Shown piece after piece: positions 24,049 through 33,731 of a stretch of DNA of 64,000 nucleotides (position 1 is the stretch's first letter; each line of letters opens with the position of its first letter). Below the pieces are notes generated by a model, which was given only the letters and a program-made list of their open reading frames with translations, had not been told where the DNA came from and did no database searches. Location of the stretch: the NCBI GenBank assembly GCA_023052935.1, contig CM041292.1:142317143-142381142 (forward strand), written 5' to 3'. The position numbers were made by a program, and so were the translations under genes. The stretch is from Piezodorus guildinii (Eukaryota > Arthropoda > Insecta > Hemiptera > Pentatomidae).

Positions 24049-26506
24049 ATTATGTTTATTAATATTTTATTATTATTGATTTTATTATTATTTTTAATAT
24101 GACAGATAATAATCTACTTCTGGGCAACTCCTGGTTTAACCACAAACATATCCATAAAATTACATTTGTGGATGAAGGACGAAATGTTACTAGTATCATT
24201 GATTATTTTATATATGATGAAGAGTTAAGGAGGTATGTAACTGATGTCAAGGTGATAAGAGGAGCAGAGCTGAACACACATCATAGGCTACTGGTCATGG
24301 ATACAAAAATGTCTCTAAATAAAGGTAGGAACTCTCAGGCTAAAAAGTACGAAAGAATTAAAGTTGGAACTTTGCGAGATGAAAGAAAAAGAATGCAATA
24401 TGAGGAAGCTCTCAGCAGGAAACTTAGCGAAGTAAATGCAGATAAAAGCCTAGATGAGATGTGGGAGATGATTAAATCGACCATTATTACCTCAGCAACA
24501 GAAGTTTGTGGAGTTAGTAAAATAGGACCACAAACTAAGAGAACAAATTGGTGGAGTGAGGAGGTCAAACAGATTGTAGCACAAAAGAAAGAAGCCTGGA
24601 GAAACTACTTGCGCTCAAAAGATCCACAAGCATGGCATTTATATGTTGAAAAAAGAAACCGTGTGAAATTGGTGATCAAACAAGCAAAAAAGAAGGCGTG
24701 GGAAGAGTTCGGAAGGTCTGTGCAAAACAACTACAAGGACAATACCAGAAAGTTCTGGAACACTGTTAAAGCGCTAAGGGGTAGAAAGGGAAAGCCAGTC
24801 AGAAGCATTAAAAATAAGGATGGATTGATAGTAACTAGAGACGAGGAGATACTGGAGGAATGGAGAAAACACTATCAGGAAAAATTTGCTGAAAGATCTG
24901 CTCCTAATGGTGACCAAGGAAGAGTAAGACAAAGAGATGTGGAGGATATGGATGACTGTATCAGTGAAGAGGAGGTGGAACTGGCAATACAGAGATTAAA
25001 ACTGGGTAAAGCCTCAGGAAGAGACAACATAGTGCCTGAATTTATAAAGTATGGAGGCGAAGAAATAACAAAGACACTCCAAGTGCTGTTTCAAAAGATA
25101 TGGGATGAGAAGAAGATACCTCGAGATTGGGAGTACAATATTATTGTACCTATCCATAAAAAAGGATCTCAAACCCAATGTGAAAACTATCGGCCTATAT
25201 GTCTCTCACCGGTTGTGTATAAAATATATACCAGAATTTTAGAACAAAGGTTGAGGAAACTTATAGAGGAAGATCTGGAAGAGGAACAGGCAGCGTTCAG
25301 ACCCGGTAGACAAACACAAGACCATATATTCTCCCTCAAAATGATAATTGAAAAGACATGGGAAGTAGGGAAGGATATTTATTTGGCCTTTATAGACCTC
25401 AAAGCTGCATTCGATTCAGTTCCAAGGGATGAAGTATGGGCAGCTTTGCAGTATAAAAATATCCCCTCAAACCTTATTGCAGCTATGCAGTCCATTTATC
25501 AGAGTCCAAAAGGAGTAATACGCCTAAATGGAAAAGAATCCCAGCCTTTCTATTTTCATGTTGGGGTCAAACAGGGGGACAGCCTTAGTCCTTTGCTATT
25601 TATAACCTTCATGGACGAAATATTAAAAATGTGTAAGAGAAGGACTACACGAACCCTGATTGGGTATAGAAACTTGATGCCTGTATCAGCCCAAGCCATG
25701 ATTTTCGCTGATGATATAGTCCTAGTAGCAAATTCACAGGAGAACCTACAACAAGCAGTTAATGAGTGGAGAGAAGAACTATATAGAAAGGGTATGGCTA
25801 TAAATGCTCAGAAAAGCAAAATCATGAAAGTAGGGCGAGACGAAGCAAACGTGAATGTGACCTGCAATGGTGAATTGCTCGAAACTGTAAACACATACGA
25901 GTATTTGGGCACAACCGTAAGTAATGATGGAAGAATAGAACATGAAGTAAATAGCCGGATTAGAAAGGCCAACCTCGCATACTACCAAATCAGCCATATT
26001 ATAGGAACAAAAGAAATAACTAATGCCACCAAATTAGTCCTTTATAAAACAATTTTCCTTCCTATCCTGCTGTATGGAGCAGAGCACTGGACAGGCCCAA
26101 AGCAAGTTATAAATAGAATGACGGCCTCAGAAATGAGATTCCTGCGAAGGATAGTTGGAAAAACAAGAAGGGACTGCGTTAGAAACGAAGTCATCAGGGA
26201 AGAATTGAAAGTGGTGGCACTGAAGGAGACAATAGAAGAACGCCAATTACGCTGGTTCGGGCACGTGTGCAGACTCCCAGAAGACAGAAGAGTGAAATGG
26301 TTCATGGAAGCCAAACCAATAGGAAAGAGAATGGTTGGCAGACCCAGAACTACGTATATGCAGTACCTGGAGGGACTCGGAAGAAAGAGAGGCAAATCAG
26401 TTACCCAAATGAAAAATATGGCCATTCAAAGGGATGAGTGGAAGCGATGGACTGAGGCTGGTGCTCCACGCTGAAAGGCACTAAGGAGCTTGGGAAAGAA
26501 GAAGAA
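24049..26506 (+). mobile_element. RTE-type LINE 'RTE-1', 5'-truncated, nested in CR1
   Basis: It begins in an ATT/TTTA-rich stretch, carries one long ORF, and ends after the stop with a short 3' UTR and a 'gaagaagaag' tail. 'Gatttt' is present at both borders (24043-24048 and 26507-26512) and is the likely short TSD. The CR1 sequence resumes exactly on both sides. It is truncated inside the endonuclease, so it is a dead-on-arrival insertion despite its open frame. Confidence 0.85.
24099..26474 (+). CDS. RTE-1 endonuclease-RT ORF, N-terminally truncated, otherwise open
   Basis: A 791-codon uninterrupted frame. Residues 1-70 are the end of an APE endonuclease (SIIDYFIYD, VIRGAEL). The catalytic S-D-H block reads T-H-H here, so the Asp is lost. 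Residues ~290-620 are the RT: PIHKKGSQ, ENYRPICLSPVVYKI, motif A FIDLKAAFDSV with Asp at 433, motif B GVKQGDSLSPLLF, motif C FADD at residues 536-539 (25704-25715), and YLGTTV. The C-terminus has ILLYGAEHW, RWFGHVCRL and a GRPRT block typical of RTE-like insect elements. The true ORF would start further 5'; ATG 24099 is merely the first in frame. Confidence 0.9.
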   Translation: MTDNNLLLGNSWFNHKHIHKITFVDEGRNVTSIIDYFIYDEELRRYVTDVKVIRGAELNTHHRLLVMDTKMSLNKGRNSQAKKYERIKVGTLRDERKRMQYEEALSRKLSEVNADKSLDEMWEMIKSTIITSATEVCGVSKIGPQTKRTNWWSEEVKQIVAQKKEAWRNYLRSKDPQAWHLYVEKRNRVKLVIKQAKKKAWEEFGRSVQNNYKDNTRKFWNTVKALRGRKGKPVRSIKNKDGLIVTRDEEILEEWRKHYQEKFAERSAPNGDQGRVRQRDVEDMDDCISEEEVELAIQRLKLGKASGRDNIVPEFIKYGGEEITKTLQVLFQKIWDEKKIPRDWEYNIIVPIHKKGSQTQCENYRPICLSPVVYKIYTRILEQRLRKLIEEDLEEEQAAFRPGRQTQDHIFSLKMIIEKTWEVGKDIYLAFIDLKAAFDSVPRDEVWAALQYKNIPSNLIAAMQSIYQSPKGVIRLNGKESQPFYFHVGVKQGDSLSPLLFITFMDEILKMCKRRTTRTLIGYRNLMPVSAQAMIFADDIVLVANSQENLQQAVNEWREELYRKGMAINAQKSKIMKVGRDEANVNVTCNGELLETVNTYEYLGTTVSNDGRIEHEVNSRIRKANLAYYQISHIIGTKEITNATKLVLYKTIFLPILLYGAEHWTGPKQVINRMTASEMRFLRRIVGKTRRDCVRNEVIREELKVVALKETIEERQLRWFGHVCRLPEDRRVKWFMEAKPIGKRMVGRPRTTYMQYLEGLGRKRGKSVTQMKNMAIQRDEWKRWTEAGAPR

Positions 26507-26512
26507 GATTTT

Positions 26513-26909
26513 TGAAGGATAGACATTGATCGAAGGTTACTCCCAGATTTCGGACAGTAGAGTGGAACTTTATGGGATTACTATTGAGAAACAAGGTTGG
26601 GATATGAGGAACGGTTTTCAGAAGGTGAGGGGATCCTATTACAATTGCTTTTGTTTTTTCAACATTTAATTTTAACTTATTCACTTCAGCCCAGTGGCTT
26701 ATTCGATTTATGTCCTCTTGTAATCTTTTTGTAACTAGTAATAGGTCGGAAGGTGGGAAGGAGAGGTATATTTGGAAATCATCAGCATAGAGGTGGTATT
26801 TAGAGTGATTAATATGGAGAGGGAGGTCATTAATGTAGATAGCGAATAGGGTAGGAGATAGAGACGATCCCTGAGGGACACCACAGGATAGAGGTAGGGT
26901 ACTGGTACC
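26513..26909 (-). pseudogene. CR1 ORF2 palm region (second half of split copy)
   Basis: The minus-strand frame gives CGVPQGSSLSP-like motif B near 26880, YADDFQIY at about 26778-26789 (reverse complement) and NKLKLNVEKTKAIVIG near 26650-26690, then IPTLFLNSNPIKFH. It is nearly identical in wording to the intact CR1 at 58500-58880. It stops where RTE-1 was inserted. Confidence 0.85.
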
Positions 26910-26921
26910 AAAAAGACATTA
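26910..26921. repeat. TSD of minus-strand CR1 copy, right
   Basis: AAAAAGACATTA, the same as 23253-23264. Confidence 0.85.
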
Positions 26922-27540
26922 TCACTTAAAAATTACTGTAAATAAAATCGATAGACCTTTCATTGATTGTAGACGTAGAGCTTATTTTTTAACACTTTTT
27001 TGTTCAGATATCGCCTCTAACACTAAACGGCAAAATCAAAACAACGTTGAATTATATTGTATATTTGATTTTTTTTTTTTTTTTCAAAAAAGCTAAGATG
27101 AGCCTTTTCTGGATAGAACATCATCAAGACCGCATTTTATTGAGGAATTTCTAAGGATCAAAATAATTTTGGGAATTCCACAAAGATGCTTGACATTTCC
27201 GATGGGGTCATCCCAGGTTTTGTCCTGAGAAACTAATTAGATATCTTAAAATATTTGTCATTTTTCTGTTTTTCAGAAAACATATGACCATTTTTAAATA
27301 TTTGACTAGGTTTCAAGAATCAATATCCAATTAAAAAAACAATTACACGCAAAATATGTTATCCATTGTTAAATTAAAAAGCGATTGTTAAAGTGGGAAA
27401 AATTAACTTATATTTTCAACTCAGTAGCCTCGTCCTCTTTAACGATTTTGAAATTACTTCACACCTCAACCGAAATCGTGCTCACGCTTTTGTTACAATC
27501 TATTTAATTAATTTTACTATATCTACATAACTATAACTAT
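26922..27540. other. AT-rich intergenic DNA, no gene seen
   Basis: There is no recognisable coding or repeat signal apart from a T run near 27069-27084. Confidence 0.55.
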
Positions 27541-27800
27541 ATCATCCGTTCTTTAAGTTCTCCGATCCCAACGCCCATCGTGCATCTCTGATATATTTTA
27601 TTTAAATCCCAGGTCCTCTCTCGCAACAAACGTTCGCGGACTTTGAGCCTCTATATAACACCTCATCGAACCGCAGCATTCGACAGATCTTTCCTTATCC
27701 GATCCTCTTCCGTATGGAATTATATTCCTTCTTATATACGTCACTCTTCCGACCTTCTAATCCCGTTTCTTCAACCGTTTTCTGTCTATCCGATTCTAAA
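27541..27800 (+). pseudogene. CR1-type LINE fragment (ORF2 C-terminus)
   Basis: One frame reads TPHRTAAFDRSFLIRSSSVW then NYIPSYIRHSSDLL (about 27655-27760). It matches PHRTAAFDRSFLIRSSSSW and NSIPSNIRDSNTL of the intact CR1. Upstream 'tctctgatatattt' fits the preceding SYITDMF region in another frame. The short decayed piece lacks the 3' UTR. Confidence 0.8.
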
Positions 27801-29794
27801 ATAGCCCAAAATAATTATCAAATTTCAATGAAAATCAGTAAATAGAGCAGAGAGAAACTATTGTTTATAATATTTTATTTTTCATCGTATTTAAACATTT
27901 ATGTATTTTATTTCAAACTTTTCATAAGCATTGCAAATTTATTTTAATTAGCCCTGTATATATGAATATATACATTTTTTATTTTTGTCTAGTTTGGTTA
28001 TCTAAATTATTATTATTAGATGCTACCTGTTAATTTAATACTATTGTTCATTTTTAATTAATGATTTTAATGAAATTAATGTCGAGTTGTAAGCCCCTCG
28101 ACACCTAGACTAGAACTCGTAATTATTTTATTCAAAGTTTCTTGTCAAATGGTTGCCGGGCAACCCACGTTCCAGATTGAATGCTTTAATTTTAAGTTAT
28201 TTAATTCATTGAGGAGAAAGGAATAAAAACAATAAAATTTAGTTTTATGTAAGGTTAATTTTCCTTCAACTCTCCCTGGCTTGGATAAGGTAGTTGTTCG
28301 AAAGTTACGAAAATATTTAGACATTTCGGACATCATGAATGAATAAAAACGTGGAAAATAAAAGAAATGTTAGATTTAATTTAATAAATATTACAAATGT
28401 TAAAAATAAATAAAACCTAAATAGACTTGATAAACAAAATGTTAATAAAATAATATAAAATTGCGTTATCCTGCAACAGATTTAATTTATTTTATTTAAC
28501 TAATTTATTTAACATAGCAGGCTTTAATGGGTTAAAAAAATATCTCCATTACCAGTAAATGAGTTATACGCCCAACACTAACGTGCGCCTCTATTGTATG
28601 TAGCAATACATGCATTGTGCTAAAAATAAAACAATGTTATAACATTAAGAAACGCTTTGTCCTAATAAATAAAACAACTATATAGTACAACTAGGTTACT
28701 AAACCCACATAGTATTTGAAAAGCTGATCGACATAGCAGGTAACCTCCAGTACAAGCCCTCCCCATAATATCGGTCACAAGGACGGCTTACCGAGAACCT
28801 TTTATTTCTCTTAAACCATTAATTAAAACTTGTCCTTCGAACGGACATTATAAAATCTTTTAAGAACTCATTTCTTTATCCTCTTTGACTACGTCCTCTT
28901 TTTGTTGGGAGCATTCCGCCGGATCAGAGATATCTTAATAATAAACAATGCACTGTCCTAGATAGCCAGGCTTTGAGGCACACCTAGATCAGAACATTTG
29001 GCTCATTAAATATTAATAAAGTAAGTCTCAATGGAGGAATATATAATCACAAAGGCAAAGAATAATAATGTCGTAATATAATGAATAATTGATCAGTTGC
29101 TGAGTAAAATAAATTGTATTAACAAAAAAAAAATCTTGATTTAGGAATTGATCATATTTTATAAATCCGACTACGATTCTCACATTCTACACAAAGTTTT
29201 AAAATATATAAACCACATAACATTCACGCAAAACAAAACAAACATAATGTAAGATTTAGTATTGTAAATATTAAATATTAGTTGGATAAACAATATAGTA
29301 GATAAACACAAGGTTTACTAAAAATAAAAAAATATTGCATGATATAAAAATATAAATATTAGTAAACAGCATTAAATACATGCTCAAAATATCGACGATA
29401 CACGATTTTTCCAGAAAAAAAAAAAAAAAAAAAAAAAAAAACCAAGCTTATTATTGTACATCATACTGTTATTGTTACTTCATACTTCATAAGTCATATA
29501 AACCAAATAATATTTCATGTATAACTAATTTAGAGCAGACACACACTATGACTTTCATGCTAGAAAAAAAGTGCCGCCAATGTCCATAAGGAAAATAAAA
29601 GCCGTTATGATCTGTGATAAAATAGGACGTGACACAGAGCAGTTGAATGTTATCTGAGGCAGAAAAAAAAAATGTTTATCATTCGTATCAGTTGTTTTCT
29701 GATATCATACAGTATTTTTGACCGTTTGTTCTCACTATTCTGCTGGCTGAGAGGAAGTATTAACACATTTTAACAATATATTTTAATAATCACT
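27801..29794. other. AT-rich intergenic DNA with a 26-bp A run
   Basis: No gene is supported. A poly-A run lies at about 29416-29441. A moderately GC-richer patch at 28735-28930 has no recognised domain; 'gtccttcgaacggacat' in it faintly resembles SINE family 3 but not enough to call. Confidence 0.5.
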
Positions 29795-30610
29795 ATATTT
29801 TAAATAAAGAGTTGGAACACATTATTCAGATATATGGAATGTGCTGTAAACTATAAAGATCTTTTCAATAAATGAATTCAACTACAATACATTAATAAAT
29901 ACCAAAGAACACACCTACCACATGTTGTACCTGGAAACGGGCAGAGATCTGTTGTGTTTTAGTACAAAAAGTTTACATGTAATTTATATTATAAAATTTT
30001 TAAACTATAGTAATGTACGCTTGCCTAAAATTATAGCTCTTGAATTCATGAAAAATAAAAATCGAAGCTGGGTAAAGGAATATGTAAAACTAGCGGATGA
30101 TTTAGACTGTCCATTTGGTAGGGTGTTCGTATCGGTGGCGAGGTGGAAGAGTTAGATAGTTAATATAATAGCTGCAACCAAGGAAAATTTTAAAAACGAA
30201 CCAATAATCTCCGTTATGGGTGTCGAACACCATCTATAAGAAGCTACATTATGGTGTAGACTACATTAATGATAAAAACAATATAGAATTAATGAGAATA
30301 GTTTTTAAGACAAGAGCTGAAATGATATCCTTAAATTGTAAACCATGGATGAGGGGAATAGCTTACCCATGCTCAATTTGTAACAGTATTTAGGACAAAA
30401 ATATAATTCACTGTTAGGTAAATGTACGGCATTTAATTTTTTAGGAAAAAGTGTTTTGGAGAAAGTATTTTGACTGAAAACAAAATAATATACACTTTAA
30501 ATGGAAATAATTGGAACTCATTATATAGATTTATGAAATGTGCTGTAAACTTCAGAGATTTTTTCATAAAAGAATTCAATTACAACAATTAAATAAACAG
30601 AAAATATGTT
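29795..30610 (+). pseudogene. Probable decayed retroelement C-terminus with internal duplication
   Basis: A 77-codon frame (29922-30155) reads LETGRDLLCFSTKSLHVIYI, then NVRLPKIIALEFMKNKNRSW and VKEYVKLADDLDCPFG. A frame-shifted continuation near 30310-30440 gives KTRAEMISLNCKPWMRG, YPCSIC and IIHC. The last part (30505-30590) gives NWNSLYRFMKCAVNFRDFF. This RLP-K...N-SW-V...C-X2-C...H-C layout resembles the region downstream of the RT in some LINEs. The terminal block is present twice (29808-29890 and 30508-30590, about 80% alike), implying two partial copies head to tail. No RT motif is present, so the family is unassigned. Confidence 0.4.
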
Positions 30611-30736
30611 GTCACAGATAAATTATGTTTATATTTTGTTTATTCTATTTGCGAAACTAAGATTATCCCACTATCTAATTACAATAATATGTAATTTTTA
30701 TTTAGTTTTTGTTTTGTAGATTGTAACTTTTTTTTA

Positions 30737-30737
30737 A

Positions 30738-30794
<57 letters not shown>
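30737..30794. repeat. (TA)n microsatellite, about 29 units
   Basis: A pure TA run. Confidence 0.97.
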
Positions 30795-30795
<1 letters not shown>

Positions 30796-31989
30796 TAAAC
30801 CAAGTTCCTGGCAGACGGAATATTCATGCCAGTATTCTGTGTAGACATAGTAAAGAACATGTAAAATTTATGAATAAAATACGTTATCTATCCATCTATT
30901 TAGTAGAAGAATATATTGTTGTATTTGACTGTTATAAATGCACTATTTCTTCCAGAACTTTTAATGAAAAAAAAATTCCAATAAATTCCTCGAGTTTGTA
31001 GTAACGATCGTGTTTCTAATTTTTTTATAGTCTTGCCATCAGAAGAGGTACAGCCCCTTAAGTCACTTTCTGGATGAATAATACATGAACGTCTTGAGAA
31101 CAACTCTTGGAATATTCTCTTTCTAAATTTAATTCGATATCAGGGCTCAGTCGAATCCTCTTGTTTTCTACTTTCGGACTTTCACTCAACACCGTCCTTG
31201 AATAAGCAATTGTAACGTATCCCATTTCTTTATCTCTCTAATTCTCATTGGCTTCGATAGGAGGGAGATACGGAATCCATTTCCCCCCGTAGCGGCAGAG
31301 GTTACTTCAAGTTCATTAGCGTTGCTGGCAATGATGCGAGTAGATAAGGAGCCAGCGACTGACAGGCGAGGACATCCCTAATGGTCTCTGCTTCTTTATC
31401 TTTGCCATGCTCCGGCTTTATGGCCAATTATAATTTCTTTACCAATTCCAAATTTCAAGGGCACGAACCAGACTTAAATTTAATCTACGAAAAAAACAGT
31501 CATTACTGCTCTATCTAAAAAGACATAGAAAATTAAATCGACTTGTAACATAAATTATAACTAGTAAGATTTAATTCATGAACCTATTACAAAAGGAATA
31601 TCGCTATAAAAAAAAAAAAAACAATTAATAGGACGAGTTGAAATCTAGCTGTACAAAGATGTAAACAAGATATGACTAAGGTGCAGGAAAGAAAATCATA
31701 GAGAAGAAAAATAATTTCAAAATCAACCATTTGAAGACTCTAATCCAACAAAACCTAAACTCATACCTTCCCAATTCAATCAGGAAATTAAAATATGGAA
31801 ATTTCATATATCATTGAAAGAATTTTGAATGAACTTTGTTAAAAATTACAGAGTAATAAAATGTCCGGAATTTCATATATCAAATTTCGGCATGATAAAA
31901 AAAAAAAAATATTTTAAACAAATTTATTTAAAGAAATTTACAATTGTAATAGGTAAATATATAAACAAGTAAATAGGATTAATATATAC
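30795..31989. other. Intergenic DNA with a GC-richer island
   Basis: No gene is supported. The block 31190-31440 is distinctly GC-richer ('ccccccgtagcggcagagg', 'gagccagcgactgacaggcg') without an open frame or transposon motif, and is a candidate conserved non-coding segment. Confidence 0.45.
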
Positions 31990-32130
31990 TACTACCCATT
32001 GGTAACACTCCAATTAATGAAAAGTTTTGAGCGTTTGTCGAGTAAGTGATGTAGTAATCGGTATCTACGAGCAGTTCCCTGTCGTTTAAGTCTTGTATGA
32101 GGATCCCATGTTTGTCGTTTGTCGAAAATA
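31990..32130 (-). pseudogene. Jockey-clade ORF2 fragment
   Basis: The minus-strand frame reads DKRQTWDPHTRLKRQ, then ARRYRLLHHLLDKRSKL. It matches DKRLTWNPYTRLKRQ and the RRFGQLYRLLNRKSEL region of Jockey-2. This is the part just after the RT palm. Only about 45 codons remain, with no TSD or tail seen. Confidence 0.82.
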
Positions 32131-32787
32131 AATAAAATAGAAAATCATAATTCTTCAAAATGCGTTTCGGGGGAATTGAAACTGCTAAAAAATCCCTACC
32201 GTGTAGACCTTCGAACTAAGGAAAAAATTTTATAGAAAAGTGTTAATATTTTTATTTTAATACATTTGTTCAAATGAAATATATAATAACCAACTACGCA
32301 AATCCATAGTAAAACAAAATAAAAAAAAGCCTATACAATCAAGAAACAGTATGATGAAGTCGTTAATTCTCGAAACAATAAAAATCAGATAAGCATATTT
32401 TATGTATTCCGAAAAAAAAAAGAAAATGCTAGAATGAACGAGACTCGTATCTCATTAAAAAAATTCCTATTTCAAGATCTCAATCATTTTCCTTTATACC
32501 TATTTCAAACTGAGATAAATAAAGTTATCATTTAATGTCGTATTATCTCTTCGTATAATCTTATTTTTTTTCGAAACACTATTTGTGAGCAAGTTTGAAG
32601 AAGACCTACTAATTAGTACAACTATGATATACAATAGAAGAAAAATACAACCAACTTAAAAACCTTTCATAACAGCAGCCTGCCATGAAAATTTCGAAGT
32701 ACCGCATATAAAAAGTTTAATTAGAAACTAAAACCGAGCCAATCTACACTTATGCAGTAAAAAAACAAAACATCTATCATATATTTA
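32131..32787. other. AT-rich intergenic DNA, no gene seen
   Basis: No recognisable feature. The TA-rich start of repeat R copy 2 follows. Confidence 0.55.
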
Positions 32788-33561
32788 AAAATCTGGTGCG
32801 GGCAACACACGACTTTCACTTACCACCATTTTTAAACTTAATGAAACAATTTTCAAATACACTTAAAGATAAAAATACGTGAAACTATAAAAGAATTAAT
32901 TAAATTGAATTTATATAGAAACATGTGTTTGATTAAAAAATCTATTGCATTATTATCTAAAATAATCAGTTAGTTTTATGTTCATTTCATCACTCTCTAT
33001 TAACTTTTAAAAGCTTGTGTATGAGATGATAATTTTTCTAAAATCTTTAGCTTTCCAACGGTATATCATACATGTATATTACTGCTCTTATGTTCAAAAA
33101 CGAAAAATTGCATTAAAAAAATATTTTTTCTATTTTCTCCTTTAGTTGGGTATCAAGTTTATTCAATTTATATATTTACCTGTTTTTCATCAGCATTAAC
33201 AAGATAATCTAGTTATTATTATTGAATCTACAAAATTAAAGGTACTTTAGGGGAAGAAAATTTAAAATATCGGCATTTAAGCCCTGTCAGACCATTTTTA
33301 TCTAAATAAAACCTATATGATATTAAAGCCCATTAAATTTTACATCGATATAGCGAGTTTAATCAAAATCATCGGAACCGTTTTTGAGAAAATCGAAAAA
33401 AGGTGCAAAATGCATAGTATAAAGTGCCTCTTCTGGTAGGCTCATTTTGATGAAAAAAGTTTTGTCACGTCTTGGGCGTATAGTTGTCTTAAATATGAAA
33501 TTTCAGTTTCATAGGACTTACCGTTTCCGCCCGGGAGCTACCACACACACACACAGACACA

Positions 33562-33604
<43 letters not shown>

Positions 33605-33731
33605 CTTTTTGCGGGACTTGGTTATTTGGACTCAGGGGACCCTAAAACGTGTATTTCCGTTGAAAACTAGAATTCGAAAATTTTCACGATCGCAATACTT
33701 CCCCTTACTATATATAGTAAGTGAAAGTAAA
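32788..33731 (-). repeat. Repeat R, copy 2 (near complete)
   Basis: The least disrupted copy of an unassigned ~0.9-kb non-coding family. On the plus strand it begins 'aaatctggtgcgggcaac', has ACTTTCACTTACC at 32812-32824 and, at the far end, GTAAGTGAAAGT at 33717-33728, so the ends are inverted repeats of about 12-13 bp. Internal blocks shared with other copies are 'ctttccaacggtat', 'gcatttaagccctgtcag', 'cttgggcgtatagtt', a (CA)n tract and 'cgatcgcaatactt'. No reading frame is conserved between copies. It could be a MITE-like DNA transposon or another non-autonomous element. Confidence 0.85.
33541..33601. repeat. (CA)n tract embedded in repeat R
   Basis: About 30 CA units with two CAGA interruptions. 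The same position in copies at 37263, 42661 and 61936 has a short TG/CA run, so the microsatellite was carried in by the element and then expanded here. Confidence 0.95.

Larger units (their letters stand above)
23265..26909 (-). mobile_element. CR1-type LINE copy, 5'-truncated, split by RTE-1
   Basis: The two halves (23265-24048 and about 26507-26909) read on the minus strand give the C-terminal part of the same ORF2 as 56664-59465. The 3' end (plus-strand left) has the 'gggacatgtccc.tttagaac' hairpin-like sequence and a TTTA-type tail, as in the intact element ('gggactagtccc'). A 12-bp TSD brackets the whole. About 2.46 kb of RTE-1 interrupts it where the host reads 'gaaatatgatttt|tgaagg'. 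It is 5'-truncated just upstream of motif B. Confidence 0.9.

Noticed and set aside
28800..28860. Match to SINE family 3
   Set aside because: 'Gtccttcgaacggacat' resembles 'gtccttcggaggggacat' but no flanking similarity extends it.
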